A stretch of 64,000 nt of DNA. It comes from Acanthacorydalis orientalis. Taxonomy: Eukaryota > Arthropoda > Insecta > Megaloptera > Corydalidae. Position numbers and translations under genes: made by a program. Position 1 is the stretch's first letter; every line of letters starts with the position of its first letter. This document shows positions 24,989 to 38,318 of this stretch, piece after piece. The stretch lies in NCBI GenBank assembly GCA_034766995.1, contig CM068321.1, positions 13,241,026 through 13,305,025 on the forward strand, written 5' to 3'. Under the pieces are notes generated by a model that worked only from the letters and a program-made list of their open reading frames with translations, did no database searches and was not told the DNA's origin.

Positions 24989-25240
24989 TTAACCTTTTCG
25001 CTGCTGCTAAATCTAATCCAGAGCGCGTGTGGCAGGCGGTAGACACTTAACCGTAACTGATCCTATGAGCTGCTAGCCTTTGACTTGTATTCAATCAGCA
25101 TGTTAGATAATAAATATACGCCTTTAGATGTCAACAGCCCCATCTTATCAATATCAATTGAACGTCTAAAAGCACCTACAGCACTGTACAGGCGATATGA
25201 GTTAAGTGCTTAAAAGCGCTTACAGCAGCGAAAGGGTTAA
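24989..25240. mobile_element. piggyBac-type MITE (TTAA-flanked), family 1
   Basis: A 252-bp block (including both TTAA). It begins TTAACCTTTTCGCTGCTGCTAA and ends TTACAGCAGCGAAAGGGTTAA, an inverted repeat of roughly 18 bases with one or two mismatches. TTAA target sites and CCC/GGG-type ends are the signature of piggyBac superfamily elements. The inside is GC-richer than the flanks and does not code for a transposase, so it is non-autonomous. A short minus-strand frame overlapping the left end is not meaningful. Confidence 0.8.
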
Positions 25241-25554
25241 AGAAAAAAAATAACTTATAATGAAGTCGGGCCTCATAATAAATTTTAATAAATACATATT
25301 TAATAAATGGATTTAAATACTGATTAAAGCCAATTCTGTTTAAATGAAACTTAGAATCTCTGAAAAATGAAACAAATAACTTTATTAAATAGGAAAAATG
25401 CGTTTAAACTTTTATAGTTTAAGTATGAAGTATGTTAACATAGTATAATTCGTTTCAGTTAACAAATTATAATTAATTTCTTTAAATTAAAATGAATTGA
25501 TTATAAAATGTTATACAATACAGATTTGAAATTATAGCAAAATTTATTGTCACA

Positions 25555-25835
25555 TACATTTTCCACTCACACCCAAAACGGAAAAAATGATCAGTTATTG
25601 ATTAATGATCACTTTTGTTTGTTTTTCATACGTCAATATTCAATGGAAAAGCTATCATCCACAAAATACTCATTCTAGACTTTTCTGTAACTTTTCTTTA
25701 AGAATGATTACATTACCGTTGAAATGCTTATGAGTAATAATGAAAATAATCAATCATTAAACATTTTTAATCAAAAGTTTATCTGAGATTTATGGGCGTT
25801 TAAATATTCTTTAGAAAAGTGTATATGATGTTTTT
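25555..25835. repeat. Fold-back MITE-like element, copy F
   Basis: Left arm CCACTCACACCCAAAACGG and AAAAAATGATCAGTTATTGA. Centre GCTATCATCC..CTTTTCTGTAACTTTTCTTTAAG. Right arm AATCAATCATTAAACATTTT and TAATCAAAAGTTTATCTGAG. Diverged, but in the same order as copies D and E. Confidence 0.45.
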
Positions 25836-25839
25836 CGTA

Positions 25840-28800
25840 TATGTATATTTTTATGTATGTTTGTAGCCCATGAAACTACAATTTTACAATAGAATTATTT
25901 CATAAATTCCGACAAATTTTAAATTCGTATCTCAAATTTTTATTGTTTATAGTGTCGAGCTATTATTATAAAAACATATTGGGCTATTATTGTGTAAGTA
26001 TTGAAACATAGATGTATTAGTGATATTGAAAAGTAAAGTTCCTGATTATATATATATATACACTACCTTTTTAATTTACAAAATTCAAAAAAGTATACTT
26101 TCCTTCCTAAAACAGCTTGACTGAGAAATCAAAAAATTCTCAACAACAAAATGATATAATCAGAGAGCAAAATGTCTCAAATGGCGAGAATTAATTTACT
26201 ACCTTTGATTTTATCTGTAAGTTATATGTTCTGTATGAAGTTTTTTATTGCTTTCGGAAAATATTATCTCGTTTTAATTAGACAAGACAAGCTATTTGGT
26301 GAATATTGCAATATAAACTCTCTGCAGTTATGCAGCGTAGGTGTCCACTCTTATCATTAAGCTATGGATAAGAGTTACAGTAGACAATATCAAGTATATT
26401 CTAACAAATTCGAAATATTATCTCTTAATGAACATTTTTGTACATTATTTATATAAGAAATATTTACTTTGATAGAATAACCAATTAAACAATATTTTTT
26501 TTATTGTTAAATACGAATTAGATTTTTTTAAATATATCCAAAATTGATTAGAAATTACTTAATGATACCGTGTAAAATCATAAAAAAATTAATGGAATGT
26601 ATTTAGAATTTATGATTATACTTGAATAAGGCAAAGAATTATGTTTTTTTTAAACTAATATTCTAATAACTATCTATAAAGAAACAAAATGTTTTATTTC
26701 AATTTAAATATTCGATACCAATCTAATTAGTAATCATTTTAAATATTATTTAATAAAGATCTAAATTTTATTACTATTAATCATAGATGGTTCTGCACCA
26801 AGTAAGAAGATTTTTGTGATCTTGATATTATTTCTAATTTTGTTATTGGAATATATAAAACTATTGCAATAGAACTCGTGGAAATATGCCATCATAATTG
26901 CACGTCTGCTCGTCCTGTGCAACAACTGATTAATTTTTCTGCACCTAAGATATAAATTTCTGTCTGATACAGAGTAGTTAAAGAGCTGTATCTAGATATT
27001 TTTATAATTATAAAACATTCGGTTGTTTTTCGGTTATTTCAGTTATGTTTTTAAAAAACCTCAAGATTGAAACATTTTTTTAATAAATCTTGTGCCATCA
27101 AAAACAACATATTTGATAATAAATTTATAACGTGGACCTACTAAAAAAAATTGACTCTTAATGATATCACAAATCGAAACTCGAAAATAATGATCAGACA
27201 AGTTGTTTGACTTGTATCTTGCGAATGACATAAACCTCCTGAATAAATATACCGAAAATCCGAAACAGTATACATATGGTAACCTCTTTGGCTATATATG
27301 GATCAACGGATGATTTATGCCAGTAGATATTGGGGGCTTGTAAACCGTCTTCGAAAACATTGTTTCGCTTTTCCGTACAACAACATAACCGAGGCATCGT
27401 AAATCTGATCTGTTGCGCGTACTGCCCAAGCACACAGATTGTGTGTTGATGACCATTTTATTACAGCATATCCAAAAACCTGAATGATATGGCGGTGTCC
27501 GTTCGAGAATTTGATGTATAATTAATCTATGTTGAGGTAATGTACATGAGCCACATTTTACAGACCTATTTATTATGGAAGACATTAACAATGGGCCTTT
27601 AGAACGTGTACAAGCATTTTATTGTAGCTTAATAAACTAGTTGTCGCGTCCACTATACCGACATTTTCAGTACTGACATAACTGCCAGACGAGATAAATT
27701 GTTACTTCAGAGATGAATTCGATATAATGCGGTTGCTACAGTCGTGACCCCATGTAATAGTTAGCAATAGAAGACCTATATTTCTCAGAAATATTTTATA
27801 TACATGAAAATGTCTGTTTGCGGTGTAGCCTTCTTTATAATAACATCAGATTTCTGTCTATTTTTAATTAAATCTACATTAATTTATTCTGAGAAAATGT
27901 TTTCATTTAAAAGATGCTTAAATTAACAAAAAGAGATGTGTCACTTCATGTGTCTCTTATATACAAAAAAATATAGTAATTATACAACAAACGTTACAAA
28001 ATAAATAATATATTTATTTTTTATTTTATTATAAAACAAATAGTTCAATGCTTTATTATTTGTATTATTTCAGCATGTTATGAAGAAAAGTTCAAGTGCT
28101 ATTTAATAACATTGATTTCTTATTAAAAAGGTCACATCATAAAAGCTTGGAGTTAATCTCAAACACACTGGATAGAAGCTCCTACATCAGCTACTTCATT
28201 ACAACTGCTTCATAAATATTACTGTCTCGATCAATGTCGAGTCTAATAAATCGATTATATCCATGTAATTATATTGAATACATATTAAATATTCTTAATA
28301 GCGCTGATTTTTATTTATATACAGAATATTATCCACTTGAAAGAGAAAATAATTTGTCATAGAGAATAATAATAATGATTTATTCTCAACAAAGTTAATG
28401 TCTTAACAACACGCAAAGTTTCTTATATAAGGAACTTTATATAAAAGTACTATAATATTAATTATATATTAAATACCTAATACTTACTTTATAATACGAA
28501 ATAAATTTTATAACAAAGCTGTAAATTACGAATGTTCCATTTAGTTACAAGACACTAACAGACACTCATCTTGTTGTAGAAGCTGGAAATTATTTATTGG
28601 TCATGCATCTCGTATGTAATATACAAATTAAAAACGAATGTACAGTTTGTATGCTGAAAAAATATAATTATCCATAAATTATGTTTTGCCAGGTCATAAG
28701 TACATATATAGAACTGGTATCTGATTTTAACGTGTTGTGCAAAACCTCAATAAGATCTCTGTACGATACTTTTAATAAAAGATAAATTAATATAGGTCCA

Positions 28801-28950
28801 TTATAAGATGTTGTGAGTAAATCATTTAAACAATATGTTACTTCTTAATGAGTCTGTTATAGAAATAAAAGTATTATATATGAAATTAAAACATATACTA
28901 GAAAATTTATCACCTGAAAAAGTATTAAATAAATTTGATAACCCTTTCAC
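25840..28950. other. AT-rich stretch; unidentified GC-richer block at 27.2-27.8 kb
   Basis: Mostly featureless. The block 27165-27770 has a more gene-like composition and overlapping minus-strand frames of 79 and 99 codons (27194-27591) containing runs such as CLGSTRNRSDLRCLGYVVVR. I do not recognise a protein family in any of the three minus frames. It may be a badly decayed transposon or a non-coding transcript. The small plus-strand frame at 26172 is unsupported. Confidence 0.3.
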
Positions 28951-28955
28951 AAATG

Positions 28956-28960
<5 letters not shown>

Positions 28961-29008
<48 letters not shown>

Positions 29009-29012
29009 ATAC

Positions 29013-29056
<44 letters not shown>
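28961..29056. repeat. (AT)n(GT)n(AT)n compound microsatellite
   Basis: Two AT arrays separated by GTGTGTGTGTATACATAA. It accounts for most of the 98-codon plus-strand frame over it. Confidence 0.95.
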
Positions 29057-29058
<2 letters not shown>

Positions 29059-29480
29059 TAATTTAATATCATTTTCAATATATTTTTGTACATTTACAAA
29101 ATATATTTTCAGAAGACTTATTAGTTTTTGAAATAAACAGTCATAACTGACGAGATTTGATGAATAAAATGGGTGTTCTATCGTCAGGGTTTGCTTTTGT
29201 ATAAAAATACTTCACTAACATCACTAAATGAGAATAATTGTGTTAATGATTATTCACTTATGCAATTACAACTTTGATTTTTAGGATTTGTTTATCTGAT
29301 TTTTGGTATCTTTAAGATCGAAAAACAATCAACATTATTTTGGAGTGCATCATTCTTGTCTTTAATTCTGAAAGAGAAGGATGTTGTCCACTAATGATTT
29401 TGTTTTTATTTTAGGATCGTATTGGAATACCCATGATTTATAGTCAGTGATAATATTGTCAGAAAAGCTAAATAGTCGAT

Positions 29481-29770
29481 TTAACCCTTTGCATTCGAGG
29501 AATATTTTCATTTTTCCTTCCACCAACTCGATAATTATAAATATATCATCATGAAAAATCTAGGATTATTTTTAACTGAAAAAAGGAAACAAATTTTTCA
29601 TTTATACATAAATTTATTGAGAATATACATTCACAATAGCCGATCAAAACCCCCAGAAAAATAGTTTCTCCCACCATTTCAATGTTTAAATTCTAGCCAT
29701 GCTAGCATTCCGAGTTGCCGGAATAAATGGTCATGCCAGTAGTGCTGGCATTCCGAGTGTAAAGGGTTAA
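29481..29770. mobile_element. piggyBac-type MITE (TTAA-flanked), family 2
   Basis: A 290-bp block starting TTAACCCTTTGCATTCGAGG and ending CCGAGTGTAAAGGGTTAA. The ends are inverted repeats (CCCTTTGCATTCG versus CCCTTTACACTCG) directly inside TTAA target duplications, as in piggyBac elements. There is an internal subterminal match: CATTCCGAGT occurs twice near the right end (about 29707 and 29750). No transposase frame is present. Confidence 0.85.
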
Positions 29771-30305
29771 TACTCTGCTTTAAATTCCTATCATACATAT
29801 TCCCACACAGCTGATAATATACTTCTAAAACAAATTTGATTTATTAGAATCCATCAACCAAGTACTTGTTAAAACCAGAGAAGACTGTGCCACAAAATTC
29901 TGTACTTTGGTTATATGAGCTTTCCATAAAAGTTCATAATATTGTTCAGTTTTAGATGTTCATGGATTAATATGGACAAAATTATATCCTAAAAACAGTT
30001 CTGACATTGTGGATAAATTCGTTTTTAGAAATAAATTATTATTTCACCCTAAAACCACATCATATTATTCAATCAAAAATATTTAATAAAATACAATAGT
30101 CATTTAAAAATGTATTTGATACAATTCAAAAATTAATGAACATTTTAAATGTCCATACTAAATGATTTCTAATGCCTAAAGTATTAAGAGAACATTTTAA
30201 ATATTGAGCAGTTTAATTATTCGATGAACGAAAATCTTATAGATACTTAAAAATCAGCGATAAAAAAAATAATTTAAAAATTAAAATACAAATGCATGTA
30301 TAGAC

Positions 30306-30307
<2 letters not shown>

Positions 30308-30342
<35 letters not shown>
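30308..30342. repeat. (TA)n microsatellite
   Basis: Pure TA run. Confidence 0.9.
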
Positions 30343-30345
<3 letters not shown>

Positions 30346-30984
30346 TGTGTGCAACTGTAAAAGTTGAAAGAGTATTTCCATTAATATAAAATATAAAAAA
30401 AATCATTTATGTCAAAACAAGACTTGTATTAAGTTATTTATTCCTGATTACGTGTTTCAACAAATTGTCGCTATAAGTAAATTATGCACGAAGTACATTT
30501 ATTTATTAATAATAATTTTCGTCGATATTTTTAAAGTGTTAAAAAAATAAGCGACAAAAATATAATCTTATACGAACTTGATTGAAATTATCATATTTCT
30601 TTAGATGAAGCCGATACTAATTTAAAGAAGAAGAAGGCGTTAGCCCGTGGGCCCGTATGAATATTTATAAAATAAATATTAAATTATATAAATATGACAG
30701 CGTCTTATTTTATTTAGAAACTCATGAATTTTAAATAGTGATATGTTTATTTAAAGGCATATTAAATTTCATTTTAAATTATGGTTACCTATTTTTCTCA
30801 CTTCTACGTGTAAAAGTACCGACGTGCCTGCATAACAGATGAGCAGTTTATTTTTAAAGAATTATTTTGATTGTATACTTTCTTGTGATAGACAAAATAT
30901 TAAAAAAAAACATACACGCGCACACACACATTCACATTACGCTGAAATTAAAAATGTAAATTTATTGAAATATATTAATATCTT

Positions 30985-31035
<51 letters not shown>
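30985..31035. repeat. (AC)n(AT)n compound microsatellite
   Basis: An AC run switches directly to an AT run at about 31003. Confidence 0.95.
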
Positions 31036-31038
<3 letters not shown>

Positions 31039-31814
31039 GTGGAAGATTCAAATATAAATAAGGTTTTTATTAGAATTTTTTCAAGAATTTTATCCAATTT
31101 TGAATCATTTTTTATCTACATATTCAATCGACGACAGTTACGTGCTGAAACTATTACTATATCAAATAATTATAATTATCTGAGAAAATATACGCCATAA
31201 GAAATTCAATGAACCGTGAACTAATTAAAATATTTTTTCAATTAACACTTCATCAGGAGATTAACCAGACGGAAATTTTTTGACCTTAGATTGAAAATAA
31301 AAATGGAATACAATATTATTAATTATATATTTTTGTTAATATTTTTACTAATTTCTTGTTAAGACGATTATTTTATATAATTAATTTTAATAACATAAAT
31401 TTCTTTCTGTTTGATTACTTTTCATAAATTATTTTTCGATTCAATAATCTGTAGAGCACTGATTTTTATTCAATTAGTTATTTTTTTCGATTTTATTTTT
31501 ATGCATCTCTTTAAAATGTATCTACTTTTCTATGTAATACGATTTACTTACAAAGGAAATAATATAATTGATTTTTATAAAGTACACAATAAGTACATAT
31601 ATTATATGCAATTAATTGAAATTTAAATGGAACAAAGCATTAATATCGAAAACAATAGTTCAGAACACAATGGTGGGTAATTTTTTAATGCACATAAAAA
31701 TGCAACCATTAATTATTTTACATCTCTGAAATCCAGACGGTCATAAGTTCAAAGTATTGACTATATAAACTGAAGTACAGGGATGTGTAATTGGTTTTGT
31801 ATATTTAATTCATG

Positions 31815-31816
<2 letters not shown>

Positions 31817-31853
<37 letters not shown>

Positions 31854-31882
31854 CATACATATATATATATATATATATATAA
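31817..31882. repeat. (TA)n array with palindromic GTATGTACATAC centre
   Basis: Two TA arrays separated by GTATGTACATAC, itself a perfect palindrome. Confidence 0.9.
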
Positions 31883-33042
31883 AATACATGAAATATGAAA
31901 TTTTATTACATCCTCAATTTTATTAGTTTTATTACAGAAAGGTATTGCAAGTGCCAGCCTTCATAAATAATTTTTTCTTCGATACAATTAAGTATTATTT
32001 ATTGATAAAAAGTATATTTAATATCATGTTGTAAGTGAAAACATTTTCTATAATCAGATGGAATTGTTGTAGATCATAAATAGTGTCATTAAAGTATTAT
32101 CACATTAAAAATAATATAAATATGAGAGTCATTAAGTTGGGATTAAGGTTCAACAATGTATGAAAATATAATAAAGAAAGAACTCTAAGCATAGAAGCAA
32201 AACAAAAGAAATTGATAATAAACTATAAAATCCAGGTCAGAAAAGTAATGTAATTGATCTAACAATTTCTGTGTTCCAAGTGAAAAGGAAATCATTCTGT
32301 TTATATATTAAAAGTTATTTTCTGAAATAATACTCCACAAAATTATACATAATTTTCATATTAAAGAAAATTCTTTCTTATGGTCATATATTTATAATTA
32401 TTGACATAAGGAAAAAAATTGAGCCACACTTCCAAAAAAATTAACTTGAGTAACTATGTCAACAATATGTCAGAATCTTTACACACTTTACTGATTTCTA
32501 TAAGCAGATAATAATTACATTAAGAAAATTTAATACGATTTATATGAAAAATATAAAAACAGCAGGAGTGAGATTTACTTCAGAAATTTTCAATTAGGTT
32601 TCAATAAATATCATACTTGAATAGGAAGTGGAACGAAATGTAATGAAGTGAACAAAATATTAAAAGTTCGTCTATTAGTGGTGACAAGTTTACAGAAATT
32701 CAATATCTGTAGGGAAATTTAAAGATATTAAGGTAATTTTCTTATATTTACTACAACGTCATAAAAATACACTATAGAAAATAAAAAAAATAAAAATTTA
32801 ACTCCAAATTAGGACTTACACTTTTAAGAGGACATAATTTTTTGGAAAGTTTTCTTTCTTTGCGATTTTTTAAACTATGTTTTCCTTTTATGTGATCAAT
32901 GTAACGATTAAGACTAAATTGTATTTTTAAATATCTTTTAATTAGCATTTTTAATAAAATTAAATATTGTTTAATAATCCGTGGCCAACAGTTTACAACT
33001 TAGTTTTTTGAAATATTATTTATATTATCAAAAATGCCATCT

Positions 33043-33045
<3 letters not shown>

Positions 33046-33092
<47 letters not shown>
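33046..33092. repeat. (TA)n microsatellite
   Basis: Pure TA run. Confidence 0.95.
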
Positions 33093-33094
<2 letters not shown>

Positions 33095-33195
33095 AATTTA
33101 GTATTATAGTTCAATTCAATACTACAATACAATTAAACTAAAATACTAAATTGGGGTAACATATTTTTTTTAAGTTTTGCGTTTTTTTAAGATTC

Positions 33196-33252
33196 TTCTC
33201 TCGCTCTCTTTCTCTCTCCCTCTCTCTCTCTCTATATATATATACATATATA
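33196..33252. repeat. (CT)n(TA)n compound microsatellite
   Basis: Imperfect CT tract (TCTCTCGCTCTCTTTCTCTC...) leading into TATATATATATACATATA. Confidence 0.9.
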
Positions 33253-33603
33253 ACAATTTATTATTACTAGAATATAACAAATATTTTATCTGAAATTATA
33301 GGAAATAAAAATTATAAATATGAAAATTTCTCTTTAATAAGAAATGAAAATATTAGTTTTTAGTACTGCAGAGAAGCACAATATATTTATATATTTTCTC
33401 TTAATTCAATTTCATCGATGCTAGTGAAGTAAATCAAGAATATTTAATCTTTTTTTAAAAAAATATAAATATCATATTTATTTTTTTATGATTTTCTTTT
33501 ATATATTTTAATAATAACTTAAAATTATACGAACTTATTAATTAGTAGTTGTTTATAAATAAATATATTTTAATTACGTACTATATATTTTTCTACGTAT
33601 TAA

Positions 33604-33609
<6 letters not shown>

Positions 33610-33639
<30 letters not shown>
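33610..33639. repeat. (TA)n microsatellite
   Basis: Pure TA run of about 30 bases. Confidence 0.9.
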
Positions 33640-33642
<3 letters not shown>

Positions 33643-36038
33643 TTGTTCTAGACTTCATACATAAAATTCACAAATGTAACATGTATATTGCATTAAAAAA
33701 TTATAGAAAGATAAAAGTGTTATTTCTGAATCACACTGATGGTAATCTGTAGTTGCACTATAAATCTATAATAGAAATGATCTTCTCTTGTAACTTATGG
33801 CATCTCATTTCAAAGCATATAACTTTGATGTTTTACAATTGACACGTTCAGTATTCGTTCAGGCTGCTTTTCATTTTTATGTACTAGTTATAAAACGTTT
33901 TTTTTTTAAAAAAAATAACATTCTGTTTAAATCGCCTTATTTTTCTTCATTTATACTACTTGTATAATGAAGTCGAGAAATCCCATTTAACGATTTTAAA
34001 TTGAACATGCTTGTAGTTAAAATTCCAACAGAGAACATTAAATTGAATTAGAAGAGTATTGACAGAATGAAGGATATTTGAAGCGTTTCTTGCAAATGCA
34101 TCTTTACAGTGCCATATCATAAAATGTACATAGTGATAGATGTCAATTTTTTTTTCGCCACAAATAATCTATTTTGTTAAATGTATCCACATATTTAAAT
34201 TTTCTGTATTTATAAAAATATATCATATATATTTAATATTCACTCATTCATATATTCATAAGTATTAATATATTTAAACTTGTAATTACTTAATTATTTA
34301 ATTACACAGCGGAAAAATAAAATAATACAATTAATAAAATTACAGAATTATAAAAATAGACTAATAATATTTAATAAATTGGTAAAGTCATATTAATAAT
34401 ATTAAAAATTATTATTATGTAAATATATAGCATCGCAATTTTTCTTTTTGTATTAATATAATATATAAAGCTGTATAATATATAAAATCCATATCATCAC
34501 TCAATGATTCTATGGGACTATTTTCACTAAAGATAAAATTCACGCGGTAAGATTTTTTCCTTCAAAACATTCAAATCTAAGTTCGAATTACACTGAAGAT
34601 AAATTAATTTTCTTTTTTAAATTTTCATTCCTTCACATTTTTTAATATTATAGGAACAAATATATCCGTCACATCATGGATACAGTTTTAAAAACATGCG
34701 ATTTCTTTAATAGTTTGTTAGATGAAAATCGATTTAAATTTTTATTTTTACTTATCAGAAATTTTATTTTAATTTACAATTTAAATATCCTGTTATATGA
34801 CAGGTTGCTATCTAATTAAAAGAAAAAATTCCCAATTTATTCCTATTTTTCAGTTCTTTTTGACTTTGTCTTTCAGGTTCTGTTTTCTGTGTTTTCTTTA
34901 TACCATTAACTCATCTTTTACCAAATATACACACGTCTTTAGTATCCCCTCTAGTTGTGATTTTTCTCTTATCAAATTATTATTTTTTTTATTTCATATT
35001 GTTATACCAAGTTCATATTTCCCTTATTCTTTGATCTATTCATAATTGTACTTGTCTGTGTTTTTGACTGTATGTCAAAATTGCAAGGCACATACACAAA
35101 ATATTTGGTTATATATATATATATATATACATGCTATAAATATTTTTTATTTTATCATACTTATTGTCTGTTAAAAAATATTTAGTGCTACCCAAATACT
35201 AAGAATTCAATTTACATTTATCATTTTACCTTTAATTGTTGTAGAGTCTATGTCATTTTTAACATTTATCCAAGGTGTATGTATATATATATATATATAT
35301 ATATCCACCATTTCGATTTCTGTTTTTTAAATTAGTCTAAATTTTTTTTGGCCCTTTATCTTTTAAATATTGTTTGAATCTTTTTTAGATTAATTTTAAA
35401 TTTTATTTGATTAAATTTCTCATCCAATTTATTCAATAGAGTTCAATTAGTTTATATTTATTATGAAATGTTTAATTTTTTATCTAATTTTTATATATTT
35501 TTATTTTAAATAGATATTAGATTGAATAATTCGACTTAAATGATAAATAATTGCAACCAGAAACAAAATTAAAGGAGAAAATAATCCATAACGGTTTGCA
35601 CCTTCAAATTGATAAATATCTAACGCGAAAGAAATTTAATCAAAGAAAAATTTCTTTTTGTAGAGAAAAGGAATATATTACATTAACAATTACAATAACA
35701 TCGTTGACAAATGTTTACGTTTTAACATAAATTCAAATAAACTGTATTCTTAAATGCTAAGAGAATTAGCCACGTCGACACAAGCTACTAAAAATAAATT
35801 TCACCGTGGATTCAGTAAATGTGTAGTCCTGTTTCTATATGATCCTTTTTAGCACCCCTGTCATCGGGTTTCCTGTCCTTAATAGGCGTATTTAAAATTA
35901 TAATTATTTACACTTTTTGAAATAAAATATCCTTAGAAATTTGTATAAATTTGTTTTTTCTAAATTATTTTCTTTTATAGACAGTAATTTATTACTAGTA
36001 ATAAAATTTCGCAGTCAATGAGTTTGTATTCAAGACAA

Positions 36039-36086
36039 ATATATATATATATATATATATACATACATATATGTATATATATATAG
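36039..36086. repeat. (AT)n array with palindromic centre
   Basis: AT array, ACATACATATATGTATAT, then AT again; the overlapping frames on both strands are repeat-driven. Confidence 0.85.
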
Positions 36087-36473
36087 GTGTCTATTATATC
36101 GTTTATTATCAACGACCAACAGCGAGTAGAAACAAAGAGGCGGCTATGATATATGTTATAATACAAGCTTACTTGATATTTATGTACTTACACTTTTTTG
36201 TATTCGATCAGGAGTGTATTTTTGTCGCAGTACTTGTTTACAATTCGGATCGTGATAAAAATGACAATAAAGTGAACGTAAATGTGATCATTATCTTGTT
36301 CTTATCTATATGATCAATCAATAGTTGAAAATATATGAGTTTAATATTCATTTTTCAGTTCAAAATTTCATAAGTATGTTTTCAATTTGCTTGATCTCTA
36401 AGTAAAAGTTCTACTGTTTGTATAATACACATAAACTGAATAGTATTGTTGAGTGTAGCATGTATTAACCCCT

Positions 36474-36500
36474 TGACATACGAATCAATTGAAGTTCGAA
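36474..36500. mobile_element. Possible solo piggyBac-like end
   Basis: TTAACCCCTTGACATACGAA has the TTAA plus CCC(C)TT layout of the two MITEs in this window. I could not find the matching inverted end nearby, so this may be a truncated element or chance. Confidence 0.2.
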
Positions 36501-36921
36501 ATGACCAAAAATGCTATTTATTTTGCAGCTTAACATTTGTGTAAGCTTAACAAAGAGAAGAATATTTGTACATTGCTAAATATTATAATTCAATACTAAT
36601 AATCAAAATTAATCAGGAATAATTAAATATCAAATTAAATAATAATTCAATAGTCATGTAGACAATGAAATTTTTCGAAACAATCTGGTAATTGTAGAGC
36701 TATTTGACATTTTGTACACTATCGAGTCGTTTCGATTTTTATATTATTTTTTAATCACACGTGACATCCCTTTGAAGGATGTTATTTTTTACTAGTAGAA
36801 GAATATATTCAGGAAAATGTACTCTCAATGAATAGCCCATTTGGCTTTCAATGTCACTTTCGTACAAATTCAAAACAGACATGTTGCAGAATTCATTTCT
36901 ATGATTCACACTTTAACAATG

Positions 36922-36949
36922 AATATATATATATATATATATATATATG
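36922..36949. repeat. (AT)n microsatellite
   Basis: Pure AT run. Confidence 0.9.
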
Positions 36950-37347
36950 TAATTATTTCTTTCTAATATCGACTTTGTAGCTGTACTAAAGTGAATTAAA
37001 TCTGCGAGCGTCTCAGACACATCAAAGTTTACAATGGCATAAGAAACACGACGTATCAGAGACGTCTTTATATATAACGGGGTTAAATATACTTGTAGGC
37101 GCTCATGATTGATTGAATTATAATTTGATTGGATTATAAGACAGCCGTAAAATTTCAAACAATGAATACTTACAATGATTACAAATTTTAAATTAGTAAT
37201 TATATATTAAAATAAAATTAGATTATACTAAAAAATAATTTGTTAAATACTAGACACGACCAATGAGAAACAGTAAAACGTTACTTTAAATGTATTTCAT
37301 TTCTAATTTTTAATTAATAATTAAAAAAAAATCACTGATTTGTGTTA

Positions 37348-37352
<5 letters not shown>

Positions 37353-37402
<50 letters not shown>

Positions 37403-37438
37403 ATATATATATATCTATATATATATATATATATATAT
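37353..37438. repeat. (AT)n array with TATC interruptions
   Basis: AT array with two CTATATATATATAT repeats indicating internal duplication. Confidence 0.9.
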
Positions 37439-37439
37439 G

Positions 37440-38268
37440 GATAAAATTTATTTAATAATCAAAATTTGTAGATCTGTAAGAATTGTGATATATAAAGCAA
37501 CTGATTGAAATTTAGCATACAAAAATTCACAAAAACCTTATTTCAAGAAATTCAATTATTATCTTCTTTCTTAATAAAAAAAACCTACATTTCTCGTCAC
37601 TTTGTCCACAACGTGGCCGTCTGCCCCCATCTAGTGAATGTGTTGTTTAAGGAAGTTTTCGCAATGGGTAGCTTTCAAGTTTAATTCATTAAGTTTCATT
37701 CTTAGGTATTTTTTTATGTTTAAATATATTATGTTGTGAAAACCAATAAACTTTCTTTTCTTTCTATGTATCTTTCTATTTTCCCGTCAATTTTTACCGG
37801 ATATATACTAGTTATTTTATATAACCCAAATCATATTTATGACTCATTATAAGAATATTGAAAATTTACTACAACAAAATTCATTTAAAAACTGATTATT
37901 CAGTACGTTATTTTAATATTACCATTACTTAAATTGTATTGAAATACGGTTACCAATTGACTCGTGGCAGCTAAAAATAAATTTTACAATTGATCGATTT
38001 GCGTTTATTAATAGCGCATAACATCACATTGACAAAAATGAATCCCGTTATACATTGTACGATCAACACGATATGTTACTCGTACTGACGTAATCAAAAA
38101 GCAAAGTACGTAATGTCAGGTAGACAGGAACATTGTGCGTCACGCCGTTAAATGATCCTATATAAACGTACCCTTAAAATACGTCTATGTGTGCATCGGA
38201 TCAATTACCGTCAAAAATATACGACACGAGTCACGTCCGACTTGTGTTCTAAAATTGTAGTATTATTG

Positions 38269-38269
<1 letters not shown>
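37440..38269. other. Non-coding; CG-richer block at 38.08-38.24 kb
   Basis: Mostly featureless. At about 38085-38235 a CG-richer block contains CTGACGTAATC (CRE/bZIP-like, about 38097) and CCTATATAAACG (TATA-like, about 38157-38167). Those could form a core promoter reading left to right, but no start codon or exon follows that I can support. Confidence 0.25.

Positions 38270-38312
<43 letters not shown>
38270..38312. repeat. (TA)n microsatellite
   Basis: Pure TA run. Confidence 0.95.

Positions 38313-38318
<6 letters not shown>

Larger units (their letters stand above)
29775..36460. other. AT-rich non-coding stretch with microsatellites
   Basis: No gene is recognised. Microsatellites at about 30308, 30985, 31817, 33046, 33196, 33610, 35109, 35279 and 36039 are given separately or noted here. 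Frames near 31411 and 34797 are long but Phe/Ile/Tyr-rich, without motif. The short GC-richer piece at 35810-35890 has nothing recognisable. Confidence 0.5.

Noticed and set aside
29190..29440. A tenth fold-back copy (GAAAAACAATCAACATTATTTTGG)
   Set aside because: Only one short motif matches; arms and hairpin could not be found.
36474..37090. A complete TTAA element between TTAACCCC (36474) and GGGGTTAA (about 37079)
   Set aside because: Beyond the CCCC/GGGG bases the two ends do not match as inverted repeats.
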